Shown: piece after piece, positions 26,439 through 36,630 of the stretch | How positions within the stretch are numbered: position 1 is the first letter of the stretch | Layout: the number at the start of each line of letters is the position of its first letter | Origin: Streptococcus suis | GTDB taxonomy: Bacteria; Bacillota; Bacilli; Lactobacillales; Streptococcaceae | Length of the DNA: 64,000 nucleotides | Direction: 5' to 3' | Assembly: GCF_019794555.1 (NCBI RefSeq) | Contig: NZ_JAIMEP010000010.1 | Location: 1 to 64,000, forward strand | The notes under the pieces: model-generated | Seen by the model: only the letters and a program-made list of their open reading frames with translations | The model's database searches: none | Told to the model about the DNA's origin: nothing | Translations under genes and position numbers: made by a program

Positions 26439-27020
26439 ATGAAAATTTTGGAAGAACGTATTTTAAAAGATGGTCAGGTGTTAGGAGAAAATATTTTAAA
26501 AGTTGATTCATTCCTGACCCATCAGGTTGATTTTAAATTGATGAAACAAATGGGACAAGTGTTAGCAGAAGCTTATCGGTCTAAGCAAATTACAAAAGTT
26601 GTCACTATTGAGGCATCCGGCATTGCTCCAGCTGTTTATGTCGCTGAAAGTTTAGATGTGCCAATGATTTTTGCTAAAAAACATAAAAATATTACGATGA
26701 CAGAAGGAATCTTGACATCTGAAGTCTACTCCTTCACCAAGCAAGTAACCAGTACCGTTTCTATTGCTAGCAAGTTTTTGTCGCCGGAAGACCGGGTTCT
26801 AATCGTTGATGATTTTTTGGCCAATGGGCAAGCAGCAAAAGGCTTGATTGATATTATCCAACAGGCTGGTGCTCAGGTAATTGGCGTTGGTATCGTCATC
26901 GAGAAGTCCTTCCAAGACGGCCGCCAAGTCTTGATAGATGCAGGTGTCCCCGTTACTTCACTCGCTCGTATTGAAAAATTCCAAGATGGTCAGGTTGTTT
27001 TTGCACCTGCGGATATTTAA
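26439..27020 (+). CDS. xpt: Xanthine phosphoribosyltransferase
   Basis: 193 aa, normal length. Converts xanthine plus PRPP to XMP in purine salvage. The PRPP-binding motif [13 protein letters not shown] is intact and the N-terminal '[20 protein letters not shown]' opening is typical. SD TTGGAGG. Divergent from the permease that supplies its substrate, rather than in the more usual xpt-pbuX operon. Confidence 0.96.
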   Translation: MKILEERILKDGQVLGENILKVDSFLTHQVDFKLMKQMGQVLAEAYRSKQITKVVTIEASGIAPAVYVAESLDVPMIFAKKHKNITMTEGILTSEVYSFTKQVTSTVSIASKFLSPEDRVLIVDDFLANGQAAKGLIDIIQQAGAQVIGVGIVIEKSFQDGRQVLIDAGVPVTSLARIEKFQDGQVVFAPADI

Positions 27021-27058
27021 AAAGACTTGCTTCCAAAATCGGAAGCGAGTCTTTTATT
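27019..27058. terminator. Bidirectional terminator
   Basis: AAAGACTTGCTTCC / GGAAGCGAGTCTTT stem between converging xpt and the pseudouridine synthase gene. Confidence 0.85.
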
Positions 27059-27060
27059 AC

Positions 27061-27789
27061 CTATAATTCCACACCAAACACTTCTAATTGCTTCAATTCG
27101 TCAGCTGTTAATCTACGGTATTTCCCAATCGCTAGTTTGGAGTCCAACCATAAGGGCCCCATTGATAACCGTTGCAAATCTGTCACCATCTTACCACAAG
27201 CCTGCACCATCCGTTTGACCTGGTGAAACTTTCCTTCTCGGATGGTAATGTCAACCAGTGAAGTCTCTTTGGCCTCATCTGTCGATAGGATAGTCAACTG
27301 GGCTGGCTGACAGGTAAAATCTTTTAGATCAATTCCTGCCGCAAATCGCTCGACATCCTCTTGGGTCATGATCCCGTCAATCTGTGCACGGTAGAGTTTA
27401 TCAACATGTTTTTTAGGAGAGAGCATGGCATGGGCTAATTTGCCATTATTGGTCAAAAGGAGCAAGCCATGGGTATCGATGTCCAAGCGTCCAACTGGAA
27501 AAACTTCCTTATGTTGAGCTATTTCATCCAATAAATCTAAAACCGTCTGATGGTGGTCATCTTCAGTTGCTGAGATAACTCCTTTGGGTTTATTGAGAAG
27601 GTAATAAACAAATTGTTCATGATGGAGAATGTCGCCAGCTACTGCTACCTGATCTACCTGTTCATTTATTTGTTGTTTGGGAGACGTCTCTACTTGGCCA
27701 TTGACTGTGACTTGCTTGTTTTTCAGGAGTTTCTTGACTTCTGTCCGACTACCAACACCACAGTCTACCAAAAATTTATCTAATCGCAT
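27061..27789 (-). CDS. RsuA/RluB-family pseudouridine synthase (16S rRNA type)
   Basis: 242 aa. N-terminal S4 RNA-binding domain (MRLDKFLVDCGVGSRTEVKK) and catalytic motif GRLDIDTHGLLLLTNNG with the Asp nucleophile. Similarity to RsuA suggests 16S rRNA position 516, but the family is broad. Start at 27789 keeps the S4 domain intact; it overlaps the acetyltransferase gene by 10 nt. Confidence 0.9.
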   Translation of the reverse strand: MRLDKFLVDCGVGSRTEVKKLLKNKQVTVNGQVETSPKQQINEQVDQVAVAGDILHHEQFVYYLLNKPKGVISATEDDHHQTVLDLLDEIAQHKEVFPVGRLDIDTHGLLLLTNNGKLAHAMLSPKKHVDKLYRAQIDGIMTQEDVERFAAGIDLKDFTCQPAQLTILSTDEAKETSLVDITIREGKFHQVKRMVQACGKMVTDLQRLSMGPLWLDSKLAIGKYRRLTADELKQLEVFGVEL

Positions 27790-28430
27790 GCTAATTTCTT
27801 TTCCATTCTGACACATTCATACTGGTTTCCACCACAAACTTGAATACTATGACCGTTTACAGAAAATCCAACTGCTCGAAAGAGAGCTTGAGCTCGTTGG
27901 TTCCATATGGCTACACTTAGGCTGAGTTGCATTGGATGATAATGTTCAACAATGTAGTCTTCAATCGTCTGATAGAAAGCTCTGCCATTTCCCTGTCCCA
28001 TCAAAGACGGCTTCATCCCTAAGTGAAGGCTGAGTTCCTTATCAACTTTCTCCACTTGAAAGTAACCCATGAGGGCTGCATTGCGAATGACTGCAAAAAA
28101 CCGGTCTCCACGCGCCTCTGGCGTTATGAACTGGGTATACGTTTCTGATTGAGAGCTCACTGAATAAAAATCATATGGCGACGGATACTGCCACTGGTTG
28201 GCAATTTCCAACGCCAAATCTTGCGGTAAAGACATTGCGTAAAAGTAATCCATCTTCCGAAAATTTTTAGCAAGATTTTTAATTCGTCGGTTCTGAGTAG
28301 CAACATCGTCTGTCTGATAGACATAGTCAGCATATCCCAATTGATAAGAAGGGATCATTTCATTAAAAATCAACTGGACATCTTCAGGGAAACGCAACAT
28401 TAATTGATTGAGTCGATTGTTTTCTAACAT
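27780..28430 (-). CDS. GNAT family acetyltransferase
   Basis: 216 aa. C-terminal GNAT domain with 'HLGMKPSLMGQGNGRAFYQ' (acetyl-CoA loop) and 'VAIWNQRAQALFRAVGFSV'. N-terminal ~80 residues are a separate helical part. No ribosome site precedes ATG 28430; instead TATAAT lies 6 nt upstream, so the mRNA is probably leaderless. Substrate unknown. Confidence 0.8.
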   Translation of the reverse strand: MLENNRLNQLMLRFPEDVQLIFNEMIPSYQLGYADYVYQTDDVATQNRRIKNLAKNFRKMDYFYAMSLPQDLALEIANQWQYPSPYDFYSVSSQSETYTQFITPEARGDRFFAVIRNAALMGYFQVEKVDKELSLHLGMKPSLMGQGNGRAFYQTIEDYIVEHYHPMQLSLSVAIWNQRAQALFRAVGFSVNGHSIQVCGGNQYECVRMEKKLACD

Positions 28431-28436
28431 AAGACC

Positions 28437-28442
28437 ATTATA
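28437..28442 (-). promoter_or_regulatory. Promoter immediately before GNAT start
   Basis: TATAAT with extended TGG element, only 6 nt before ATG. It overlaps the T-run of the preceding terminator. Confidence 0.6.
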
Positions 28443-28443
28443 C

Positions 28444-28467
28444 CAAAAGGAGCGGAAATCCACTCCC
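28444..28467 (-). terminator. Terminator of MFS gene
   Basis: GGAGTGG-ATTT-CCGCTCC stem then TTTT, starting at the MFS stop codon. Confidence 0.75.
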
Positions 28468-29627
28468 TATTTCTTTATTTGTTGATAGATTAAACCTGCG
28501 CTTATCAAAGCGCAACCGATAGCATAGATACCAAAGGCACCCGTTGGAGTTGGGTTGAGTTTTTCAAGATAGCTTGGTAGGATAGCAGATGTGGCCCCAC
28601 CAATATTACAGCCCATCAAAACAATCGTCATTACTGTATTAAGAAGAGCTTTGGGTGCTCTGTCCGTTACTTGGCTGAAAACTATGGTCAGAACGATACT
28701 GTAGAAAAATCCTGATACCATACCGCCGAGGCCTAACACCCAAAGATTATCCGCAAAGGCAATGCCGATAACTGCGAGTCCAAAGATTACATAGGAAACT
28801 GCTAAAAGCCAGTCCTTCAAGCGGCCAACCAAGCTACTAAAAACCGTTCCTGCTACAATTCCCATTATTTGCATCAAACTGAGAATCAGACTAGCTTGCT
28901 GAGCTGTCCCAATTCCCTTCTCCAAAACAATCTGTGGAATCCGAATAGTCAAGAAAGTATTGACATTGATCACAAAGAAAGCCAAAAATGCGAGGTAGAT
29001 TCCCATTTGCCACATTTTCTTATCCAGTTTGACCTTAGAACCACTATCATTTTTCAACTCGCTATGTGCCACAAACTCTTCTTGGGGGACAAACAATAAA
29101 AAGAGGGCTAAAACAACCAAAGCAAAGAGATAGACCATAAAGGCTGGTTGCCAGCCAAATTGAGTCAACCATCCCACCAATAGGGTCAAGCCTGCACTTC
29201 CCAACACTTCTGCCGAGCCACGCAAGCCCATCATCTGCACACGTTCTTGACCGGTGAAAAAATTACCAATAATGTTAATGGCCCGTGCATTTATCAGACC
29301 AATCCCTAATCCCAGCAAAATCCTAGCCAAGAAAATCATTGGGAAGGCCGACAAAAACATAGGCATGGAACCACCGATAGCAAGGAGTAACAACCCAAGA
29401 ATGATAATATTCCGTTCAGAAATAAATCGAACAATCAGACCATTCATCAAGAGGGCTGCCATAATAGCAAATGAGGTAACTGTAATTAAGTTTTCTACTT
29501 GACTGGCCGCAATCCCTTCTTGGGCAAAATGGTCAATCATCTGTGGAATAGCAGGGGATACTGCAAATGTTGATACCAGCATAGTGGATAAGGCCAACAG
29601 GCTAGCTTTTTCTAAAATTCTTTTCAT
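28467..29627 (-). CDS. MFS transporter
   Basis: 386 aa, 12 predicted membrane helices. N-half: 'SPAIPQMIDHF', motif A-like 'NGLIVRFISERNIIILG' and 'LARILLGLGIGLINARAI'. Looks like a drug/metabolite efflux-type major facilitator; substrate unknown. Start ATG 29627 is preferred over 29630 by spacing from AAGG. Confidence 0.85.
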   Translation of the reverse strand: MKRILEKASLLALSTMLVSTFAVSPAIPQMIDHFAQEGIAASQVENLITVTSFAIMAALLMNGLIVRFISERNIIILGLLLLAIGGSMPMFLSAFPMIFLARILLGLGIGLINARAINIIGNFFTGQERVQMMGLRGSAEVLGSAGLTLLVGWLTQFGWQPAFMVYLFALVVLALFLLFVPQEEFVAHSELKNDSGSKVKLDKKMWQMGIYLAFLAFFVINVNTFLTIRIPQIVLEKGIGTAQQASLILSLMQIMGIVAGTVFSSLVGRLKDWLLAVSYVIFGLAVIGIAFADNLWVLGLGGMVSGFFYSIVLTIVFSQVTDRAPKALLNTVMTIVLMGCNIGGATSAILPSYLEKLNPTPTGAFGIYAIGCALISAGLIYQQIKK

Positions 29628-29756
29628 CATTCTCCCTTTCAACGTTCGTCTTTTACTAGTATAGCAGATTTGCTACAGAATAGATAGGCGAGTGAGGCTT
29701 TTATTCTCTCTCATTTCATGCTATACTTATTTTAATAATACCCAAAGGAGAGAAGT

Positions 29757-30371
29757 ATGTCTGTAATTGAAAAACTTACAAAACCTGCCCATTTGATTGA
29801 CATGGATGACATCATCCGTGAAGGGCATCCAACCCTACGCCAAGTTGCAGAGGAAGTCCAATTTCCACTTTCTGATCAAGAAGTGATTTTAGGTGAGAAA
29901 ATGATGCAATTCCTCAAACATTCACAGGATCCTGTCATGGCTGAAAAAATGAAACTCCGTGGCGGAGTTGGTTTAGCCGCTCCGCAACTGGACATATCCA
30001 AACGCATCATCGCTGTTTTAGTTCCAAACCCTGAAGACGAGGAAGGAAACCCACCTGCCCAGGCCTACTCTCTACAAGAAGTATTGTACAATCCTAAAAT
30101 CGTAGCCCATTCTGTCCAAGATGCAGCTCTTGAAGGCGGAGAGGGTTGCCTGTCTGTTGACCGCGAAGTCCAAGGCTACGTAGTCCGCCACGCGCGTGTA
30201 ACTGTTGATTACATGGACAAAAACGGAGAAAAGCACCGCATCAAACTCAAGGGATATAATGCCATCGTGGTCCAACACGAAATCGACCACCTCAACGGTG
30301 TCATGTTCTACGACCGCATTGACCCGGAACACCCATTTGCCGTTAAAGAAGGCATGCTGGTGATTGAATAA
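29757..30371 (+). CDS. def: Peptide deformylase
   Basis: 204 aa. Removes the N-formyl group from new proteins. All three motifs are intact: [14 protein letters not shown] and QHEIDHLNG (metal ligands Cys and two His). The long form with an insertion (MKLRGGVG) is type 2, normal for streptococci. SD AAAGGAGAG. Confidence 0.97.
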   Translation: MSVIEKLTKPAHLIDMDDIIREGHPTLRQVAEEVQFPLSDQEVILGEKMMQFLKHSQDPVMAEKMKLRGGVGLAAPQLDISKRIIAVLVPNPEDEEGNPPAQAYSLQEVLYNPKIVAHSVQDAALEGGEGCLSVDREVQGYVVRHARVTVDYMDKNGEKHRIKLKGYNAIVVQHEIDHLNGVMFYDRIDPEHPFAVKEGMLVIE

Positions 30372-30378
30372 ACATAAG

Positions 30379-30409
30379 AAACTGACTGAAATATCGGTCA
30401 GTTTTTTCT
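30379..30409 (+). terminator. def terminator
   Basis: AACTGAC ... GTCAGTT stem plus T-run directly after def. Confidence 0.85.
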
Positions 30410-30458
30410 GTTAGAAAAAACGACCCTTTCGGATCGTTCCTATTTATAGTTTATAATC

Positions 30459-30659
30459 TTCAGTTTGTTTTTAGTACTTGCTCTAACTGTCTGGGAGACA
30501 GTTAGAGGTTGGAAATGAAACGAACACTGTTCGTGTCAACGAGCTGCAGGCATAACTGGAGTTAGGCAAGGTGAGTTCAAATAATGATGAAATTATTTGA
30601 AGTTGGAAATAAGGAAACGGGGTTTCCTCGTTCGTCGACGTAATAAAAGATAAACTGAA
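30459..30659. repeat. Intergenic repeat with terminal inverted repeats, copy B
   Basis: 201 bp beginning TTCAGTTTG...TTAGTAC and ending GTAATAAAAGATAAACTGAA, so the ends are inverted repeats. Contains the CTGTCTGGGAGACAG hairpin, an ACGAACACTGTTCGTGT hairpin and a GGAAAC/GTTTCC hairpin. Related to copy C (47028-47232); shares the central hairpin module with copies A and D. Confidence 0.8.
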
Positions 30660-30669
30660 TGACTATATC

Positions 30670-31455
30670 TTAATAGTATTCCCCTTGTCTGTAGTCCCAA
30701 GAGTTGAAATGGTCAGACAAGTGCATCATGATTTTATCGATGTCCAGACCTTTACGGATGACAACTGGGCATGGGCTGATAGAACGGCTATCTGCACCTT
30801 GTTCTGGAATCAGTTTACCATCTTTGTCTACCATTGACACCATAACCCCTTGCTCATAGCGGGTTTCAATGGTCTTGTCTGGCTGGATAGATGCCACATA
30901 GTCATCCGCCTCGATAATCAAGTCTACTTTAGACGCGATACGCTCACCGATACCTTCTACCTTGCCACGATTTCCCTTACCTGACGGGTTAGCAGATGAA
31001 GCGTAGACCATACGACCTTCTTTTTCCCACATTTCCTTAGCAATCTGCTCGCCTGCCACCCCAAACTTGATAACAAAGCAAGAAGTACCGCGCACGTCGG
31101 TCATCAGCTCTTCACGACCATCGCCATAGGCTTGCAACTTAGCGTAAGCCTCTGGTTTCCACGGCAGGATACAACCCAACAAAATGTCCTCATCCCAATG
31201 TTTTTGGTAGAAGGCATCAATCTCAGGAGTTAACTGCGCCAACTCACGAAGCTCCTCCATGCTACCACAAAGGACCACGCCCGGCTTATTACGCTTGCGC
31301 TCTTTGGCATCAAACTTACGCTCCAAACCAGCCTTGTCGGCAGTCATGATGATGTAACCAACCTTCGTCGGGCAGACAATCACGCCCCCCTCACCCTTAA
31401 TAATGTCAAAACCTTCTTGTGAAAGTGCGCCATCCCAGTGAATTTGTTTCGTCAT
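30670..31455 (-). CDS. YrdC/Sua5/YciO-family protein
   Basis: 261 aa. 'VIVCPTKVGYIIMTADKAGLERKFDAKERK' region and 'VYASSANPSGKGN' match the YrdC fold (dsRNA-binding/threonylcarbamoyl-AMP synthase superfamily). Unlike Sua5/TsaC, the 'KxR.SxxxN' pattern is only partly kept (KFDAKERKRNKPG), so it may be a YciO-like paralogue and not the essential tRNA t6A enzyme. SD AGAGG. Confidence 0.75.
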   Translation of the reverse strand: MTKQIHWDGALSQEGFDIIKGEGGVIVCPTKVGYIIMTADKAGLERKFDAKERKRNKPGVVLCGSMEELRELAQLTPEIDAFYQKHWDEDILLGCILPWKPEAYAKLQAYGDGREELMTDVRGTSCFVIKFGVAGEQIAKEMWEKEGRMVYASSANPSGKGNRGKVEGIGERIASKVDLIIEADDYVASIQPDKTIETRYEQGVMVSMVDKDGKLIPEQGADSRSISPCPVVIRKGLDIDKIMMHLSDHFNSWDYRQGEYY

Positions 31456-31517
31456 AATAATTTCCTCTTTTCTTTTGTTTCATAGCAGAGCAACCTGCTA
31501 GTTTTCTAATATATATT

Positions 31518-32111
31518 TTATTCTTGCCAATAACTTGGCCGATTCCTCTCATACTCCTCAATCAAATCCTGATACTGAAGGGTAATCCCAATATCATCTA
31601 GACCGTTGAGTAATTTGTGTTTCCAATCTGCATCGATCTCAAAATCAAATTCTCCGACTGGAGAGATAATTTTTTGCTGGTAGAGATCGACAGTCACCTC
31701 ATCAGTTGATGCCAGCGCAGCCAATTTCTCCCGAACCTCCCGGGGCTGAACGATTGGCAAGATGCCATTGTTGAGGTCATTGTTATAATGAATATCCCCG
31801 AAGGAGCCTGCAATGATAACCTTGAAACCGTAGTCAGCAAGGGCCCAAGCGGCGTGCTCCCTAGAGGAACCTGCCCCAAAGTTATCCCCTGTAATCAAGA
31901 TCGTTGCCTGACGATATGGGGCCGTATTAAAGATAAAATCAGGGTCCTCAGTATACTTGTTATCCAAATAACGCCACTCATACATGAGGTACTTGCCAAA
32001 ACCCTTCTTGTCAATCAGCTTGAGAAACTGCTTGGGTAAAATCTGATCGGTATCAATGTTGTCATTCATGAGTGGAACGGTCGTCCCAGAGTAGATTGTA
32101 AACTTTTCCAT
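31518..32111 (-). CDS. leuD: 3-isopropylmalate dehydratase small subunit
   Basis: 197 aa. '[14 protein letters not shown]', '[17 protein letters not shown]' are the aconitase swivel-domain signatures. Works with LeuC in leucine synthesis. ATG overlaps the leuC stop (TGATG). Confidence 0.97.
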   Translation of the reverse strand: MEKFTIYSGTTVPLMNDNIDTDQILPKQFLKLIDKKGFGKYLMYEWRYLDNKYTEDPDFIFNTAPYRQATILITGDNFGAGSSREHAAWALADYGFKVIIAGSFGDIHYNNDLNNGILPIVQPREVREKLAALASTDEVTVDLYQQKIISPVGEFDFEIDADWKHKLLNGLDDIGITLQYQDLIEEYERNRPSYWQE

Positions 32112-33490
32112 CAGACCACCTCCAATTCACGAACATCTACAAAGCGTCCTGCAATAGCTGCCGCTGCTGCCATGGCTGGACTGCAAAGGTGGGTTCGCGA
32201 TCCAACACCCTGTCGATCCTCAAAGTTTCTGTTACTGGTTGATGCGCAGTGGACACCTGTCGGCACCTTGTCTGGGTTCATCCCCAGACACATGGAGCAA
32301 CCCGGATCCCGCCATTCAAAGCCAGCTTCCAAGAAAATCTTGTCTAAACCAAGTGCTTCTGCAGCTGACTTAACCGGTCTCGAACCCGGAACCACAATTG
32401 CAGTCACATGATCTGCCACACGTTTGCCTTCGACAATCTTTGCGGCCACCTGCAAGTCAGAAAGACGGGCATTGGTACAGGACCCCAAGAAAACATAGCC
32501 AATTTCAATGTCCTTTGGACTTTGTCCAGGCTGTAAGTTCATGTACTTATACGCTCGTTCATCATTCATATCGCGAACTTCAGGAAAGGTCTCATCAAAC
32601 GAGACTCCCATGGAAGGATTTGTTCCCCATGTTACCATCGGTGCTAGATTAGAAACATCCATCTCGATGACCTTGTCATAAACTGCATCCGGGTCGGATA
32701 CCAAGGTTTTCCAATCAGCCACCGCCGCCTCAAAGTCTTTGGGGCGTTTTTCCTTGTCTGCTAGATAATCAAAAGTGGTTTGATCAGGGTTCATAATCCC
32801 CATCTTGGATCCGAACTCGATGGACATGTTACAAATCGTCATCCGTTCTTCCATGGTCAGAGCATCAATAGCCTCACCCACATACTCGACTACATAGCCA
32901 ACCCCTAGTGCCACACCATACTTAGCAATCAATGCTAAGACATAATCCTTGGAGTATATCCCCTTTTTCGGCTTACCTGTAAACCGTACTAAGAGCTTTT
33001 TGGGTTTGACTTGCCACAACGTTTGAGTCGCAAAGACATGCTCTACTTCTGTTGTCCCAATCCCAAAGGCAATGGCGCCAAATGCTCCGTGGGTTGCCGT
33101 ATGGCTATCTCCACAGACGATGAATTTCCCCGGCTGGGTCAAGCCAGTCTCTGGTCCCACCATGTGGACAATGCCTTGGTTGGCAGATCCATGTGGCGCA
33201 TGTGGAATGCCGAATTCCACCACATTGCGAGCTAAGGCATCCATCTGAGCCTTGGAAATGACATCACGAATATCATAAATATTAACCGTTGGAACATTAT
33301 GGTCAAATGTACCAAAGGTCAATTCTGGCCGACGGACTTGACGTCCAGCCTCTCGCAGACCATCAAAGGCTTGGGGACTAGTCACCTCATGGATATAGTG
33401 CTGGTCCACATAAAGGAGTTGAGGCTGACCTTCTTGCCCTGTAATCACATGGCGATTCCAGAGCTTATCGAAAATGGATTTTCCACTCAT
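32111..33490 (-). CDS. leuC: 3-isopropylmalate dehydratase large subunit
   Basis: 459 aa. Aconitase fold with [4Fe-4S] ligands in '[11 protein letters not shown]' and '[11 protein letters not shown]'. Isomerises 2- to 3-isopropylmalate with LeuD. Overlaps leuB by 4 nt. Confidence 0.97.
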   Translation of the reverse strand: MSGKSIFDKLWNRHVITGQEGQPQLLYVDQHYIHEVTSPQAFDGLREAGRQVRRPELTFGTFDHNVPTVNIYDIRDVISKAQMDALARNVVEFGIPHAPHGSANQGIVHMVGPETGLTQPGKFIVCGDSHTATHGAFGAIAFGIGTTEVEHVFATQTLWQVKPKKLLVRFTGKPKKGIYSKDYVLALIAKYGVALGVGYVVEYVGEAIDALTMEERMTICNMSIEFGSKMGIMNPDQTTFDYLADKEKRPKDFEAAVADWKTLVSDPDAVYDKVIEMDVSNLAPMVTWGTNPSMGVSFDETFPEVRDMNDERAYKYMNLQPGQSPKDIEIGYVFLGSCTNARLSDLQVAAKIVEGKRVADHVTAIVVPGSRPVKSAAEALGLDKIFLEAGFEWRDPGCSMCLGMNPDKVPTGVHCASTSNRNFEDRQGVGSRTHLCSPAMAAAAAIAGRFVDVRELEVV

Positions 33491-34539
33491 GGCGATCTCC
33501 TTTCAATCTGGGCAATAATAGCCTCCGTCATTTCTTTGGTAGTGGCGCTACCACCTAGATCTTTAGTGAAAATGCCCTGTGCAAAGACCGCTTCGACAGC
33601 TTGGCGAATGGTCTGACCTGCTTGGAGCAAATCAAAACTTTCTTCCAGCATCATGGCAACAGATAGAATCATACTGACCGGATTGGCAATGCCCTGACCT
33701 GCAATATCTGGTGCCGAACCGTGAATAGGTTCATAAAGACTAGGACCTGCCACCGCATGACTAGCAGAAGGCAGAACTCCTAACGTTCCTGTTAGTACGC
33801 TGGCCTCATCCGATAAGATATCCCCGAAAAGATTTTCCGTCACCAAGACATCAAATCGACTAGGATTGGTAATCAAGAGCATGGCTGCACTATCCACCAA
33901 CTGGTGCTCCAAGACCACATCTGGGTAGTCCTTAGCCACCTCATCCACTACCTTCCGCCACAATTTTGACGTCGCCAGTACATTTTGTTTATCAATGCTA
34001 GTAACTTTTTTTCGTCTTTTTTGGGCTAGGTCAAAGGCAGAGCGGACAACTCGTTCAATCTCTTCTGCCTGATAGGTATTACTATCGCTGGCTTGGTCAG
34101 TTTCCAGAATATGCTCTCCAAAATAAATTCCGCCTGTCAACTCCCGTACCATGACCAAATCCACACCGTCCAGCCGGTCGGCTTTCAGAGGAGAATAGTC
34201 TTTCAGGCTATCAAAAATTTTCACCGGACGGATATTGGCAAAGAGACCCAATTCCTTCCGAAGTTGAAGCAGACCTTGTTCTGGTCGAACAGCTGCATCA
34301 TCATATTGAGGGCTACCGATAGCTGCTAACAAAATCGCATCCGCCTGACGGCAGGCTTGTAAGGTAGCATCTGGTAGAGGATGGCCAGCCGCATCAATCC
34401 CAGCGCCACCAAAAGCTCTCTCCTCAATCTCATAAGCAAATCCTACTTGCCCAGCAACAGCCTCGAGGACTGCTAGGCCAGCCTCCATGATTTCAGGACC
34501 GATGCCATCACCAGCCAAGGCTACAATTTTTTTCGTCAT
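33487..34539 (-). CDS. leuB: 3-isopropylmalate dehydrogenase
   Basis: 350 aa. Oxidative decarboxylation of 3-isopropylmalate. '[11 protein letters not shown]', '[16 protein letters not shown]' and '[18 protein letters not shown]' are the family's NAD and substrate motifs. Confidence 0.97.
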   Translation of the reverse strand: MTKKIVALAGDGIGPEIMEAGLAVLEAVAGQVGFAYEIEERAFGGAGIDAAGHPLPDATLQACRQADAILLAAIGSPQYDDAAVRPEQGLLQLRKELGLFANIRPVKIFDSLKDYSPLKADRLDGVDLVMVRELTGGIYFGEHILETDQASDSNTYQAEEIERVVRSAFDLAQKRRKKVTSIDKQNVLATSKLWRKVVDEVAKDYPDVVLEHQLVDSAAMLLITNPSRFDVLVTENLFGDILSDEASVLTGTLGVLPSASHAVAGPSLYEPIHGSAPDIAGQGIANPVSMILSVAMMLEESFDLLQAGQTIRQAVEAVFAQGIFTKDLGGSATTKEMTEAIIAQIERRSP

Positions 34540-34547
34540 ACTTCCTC

Positions 34548-36110
34548 CTAGATGTGGGGCATATCCTTCTCAGATAGCTTTTTATCCATTTGACCACTAT
34601 TTTCTTTTTGCACCATGACATTAGCATGGATATAGGCAATAGCAGAAGCCTTCACCACGTCAAAGTCAATACCAGAGGCGTTGAAGACTGTCTCCGTTGC
34701 CTTGTTTTCTACGGCGACAAGCACACGAGCCTGGGCATCAATTCCATCTGTAATGGCGTCAATGTGGTAGCGTTCTAAGCTGATTTCCTGCTGGAAGAAT
34801 TGGTCAATGGCATTAAAGACAGCCTCAACCGAACCCTTGCCTGACTCTACAACAACCACTTCTTCCTCATCCTGATTGATGAAGGTAACTTGAGCCTGAA
34901 TACTTCCGTCAGACTGACTATCCAAACGCAAATCTTTAAATTGAAAGCCATCACGATTGCTGATTTCTGTACCAGCTACCAAGGCACGAATATCTGCATC
35001 TGTGATTTTTTCTTTCTTGTCTGCCAGGTTTTTGAAACGTGCAAACAAGCTAGCAACGTCTCCTTCTTCGAAATACAAGTCTAATTCTTTTAGTTTTTCT
35101 ACAAAGGCATGGCGACCAGAAAGTTTACCCAGTGGCAGAGAATTTTTCTTGACCCCTACCAACTCAGGTGTAATGATTTCATAAGTCAATGGATTTTTCA
35201 AGACACCATCTTGGTGGATACCTGACTCGTGAGAGAAGGCATTGCCACCAACCACCGCCTTATTGCGTGGAATGGCAATCCCAGAAAATCGAGATACTAA
35301 TTCCGAAGTATTGAGCGTTTCCTTAAGAACAATCGGACTGGTCACATCATAGAAATCTTTCCGAATTTCAAGGGCAACAGCTACTTCTTCAAGGGCCGCA
35401 TTTCCTGCTCGCTCACCGATACCGTTGATTGTCCCCTCAACACGACCGGCACCGTTTTTAATAGCTGAAAGGGTATTGGCAACAGCCATACCTAGGTCAT
35501 TGTGGCAATGCGGACTGAAAATAATCTCACGGTCCGATTTGACGTTTGTTGTCAAGTAACGGAAAATTTCTCCGTAGTGCTGAGGTGTCGTAAAGCCGAC
35601 TGTATCTGGAATGTTGATGTAGGTCGCACCAGCATCTACCGCTGTCTGTACAACTTCTAGCAAATAATCCAACTCCGTCCGTGTCGCATCCTCTGGTGAG
35701 AACTCCACTACCTCAAAACGCTCGCGTGCATAGCCGACATGTTCAGTGATTTGTGCCAAAATTTCTTCTTTGGACTTTTGAAGTTTAAATTCACGGTGAA
35801 TGGGGCTGGTCGCAATGAAAACATGAATCTGCGGATACTTGGCATCTTTCAGAGCCTCATAACAAGCATCAATGTCTGATTTGACCGACCGAGCCAAACC
35901 TGTCACAGCCGTCTTGGTCATAGCCGCCGCAATCTGACGAACCGCTTCAAAAGAATCAGGACTGGCCGCTGGGAAACCCGCTTCAATGGCAGAAATTCCC
36001 CATTTCTCCAACTGCTTGGCAATAGTCACTTTTTCCTTGATTGAAAAATTCACACCCGGCGTCTGTTCACCATCCCGTAAAGTCGTATCTAAAAATTCAA
36101 TCACACGCAT
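34548..36110 (-). CDS. leuA: 2-isopropylmalate synthase
   Basis: 520 aa. Condenses acetyl-CoA with 2-ketoisovalerate, the first leucine-specific step. '[15 protein letters not shown]' and '[13 protein letters not shown]' metal-binding motifs in the TIM barrel; C-terminal LeuA regulatory domain (about 390-505) that gives leucine feedback. SD AAAGG before ATG 36110. Confidence 0.97.
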   Translation of the reverse strand: MRVIEFLDTTLRDGEQTPGVNFSIKEKVTIAKQLEKWGISAIEAGFPAASPDSFEAVRQIAAAMTKTAVTGLARSVKSDIDACYEALKDAKYPQIHVFIATSPIHREFKLQKSKEEILAQITEHVGYARERFEVVEFSPEDATRTELDYLLEVVQTAVDAGATYINIPDTVGFTTPQHYGEIFRYLTTNVKSDREIIFSPHCHNDLGMAVANTLSAIKNGAGRVEGTINGIGERAGNAALEEVAVALEIRKDFYDVTSPIVLKETLNTSELVSRFSGIAIPRNKAVVGGNAFSHESGIHQDGVLKNPLTYEIITPELVGVKKNSLPLGKLSGRHAFVEKLKELDLYFEEGDVASLFARFKNLADKKEKITDADIRALVAGTEISNRDGFQFKDLRLDSQSDGSIQAQVTFINQDEEEVVVVESGKGSVEAVFNAIDQFFQQEISLERYHIDAITDGIDAQARVLVAVENKATETVFNASGIDFDVVKASAIAYIHANVMVQKENSGQMDKKLSEKDMPHI

Positions 36111-36181
36111 AAGAATACCTTTCTAAATAACCCTAACGTAAATATTTGGTTCTCTTTCTTAGTTTTCTAAGCAAACCAAAT

Positions 36182-36219
36182 AAAAGAAAACACCTCGAGG
36201 ATTACTACCCGCGAGATGT
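36182..36219 (-). terminator. leu attenuator terminator
   Basis: Minus strand ACATCTCG ... CGAGGTGT 8-bp stem followed by TTTTCTTTT, between the leader peptide and leuA. Ends transcription when the leader is translated freely. Confidence 0.75.
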
Positions 36220-36272
36220 TGTCAACAGCGCCCGCCTGGTAAGCCAAACAGGACTAATGCATTCTTTCAGCA

Positions 36273-36326
36273 CTAGCCCGACCGTCGCAACAACAAAGTA
36301 AAGAATTTTGTAGTGACAGTGTTCAT
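36273..36326 (-). CDS. leuL: leu operon leader peptide
   Basis: 17-residue peptide MNTVTTKFFTLLLRRSG with three consecutive leucine TTG codons. AGAGG lies upstream of its ATG. It is followed by alternative stems and the terminator at 36182-36219, so ribosome stalling at the Leu codons under leucine shortage would favour read-through. A similar layout is known in lactococcal leu operons. Confidence 0.8.
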   Translation of the reverse strand: MNTVTTKFFTLLLRRSG

Positions 36327-36360
36327 TTGACTTTTCCTCTCTGTGTTCTAATTGTTTACT

Positions 36361-36389
36361 ATGATACCTCACTTATTTTCACTTGTCAA
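36361..36389 (-). promoter_or_regulatory. leu operon promoter
   Basis: TTGACA (36384-36389), 17-bp spacer, TATCAT (36361-36366). Confidence 0.8.
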
Positions 36390-36450
36390 CAGAAAAATGG
36401 AAATTTTCTGAAAAATCCGAACAATACGGCAATTCACGCAAATTCACATA

Positions 36451-36487
36451 ATAAAGCCAAGCTCTTTTTCAAAGCTCGGCTTTATTT
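36451..36487. terminator. Terminator after truncated GlsB copy
   Basis: AAAGCC.AGCT / AGCT.GGCTTT stem with T-rich flanks on both strands. Confidence 0.7.
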
Positions 36488-36488
36488 A

Positions 36489-36630
36489 TTAACTCCGTCT
36501 GGAACTGCTAAAAATGGCCACTAGCAATACTGCTCCAAAGACTGACGGTACCTGAGCCATACCAGCAAATTGTGTCCCCCAATTACCAAAGAGCAATTGT
36601 CCAACCCATGAATCTACAAGTTCAGGTTCT
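36489..36630 (-). pseudogene. GlsB/YeaQ-family membrane protein, 3' fragment
   Basis: The minus strand encodes ...SWVGQLLFGNWGTQFAG... through ...AIFSSSRRS-stop, the last ~42 residues of the intact gene at 45317-45550. A 33-nt stretch is identical between the two copies. The fragment begins right after the stop of the AAA+ gene and has no start of its own. It marks a past duplication and truncation, probably when the AAA+ genes were inserted. Confidence 0.8.
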
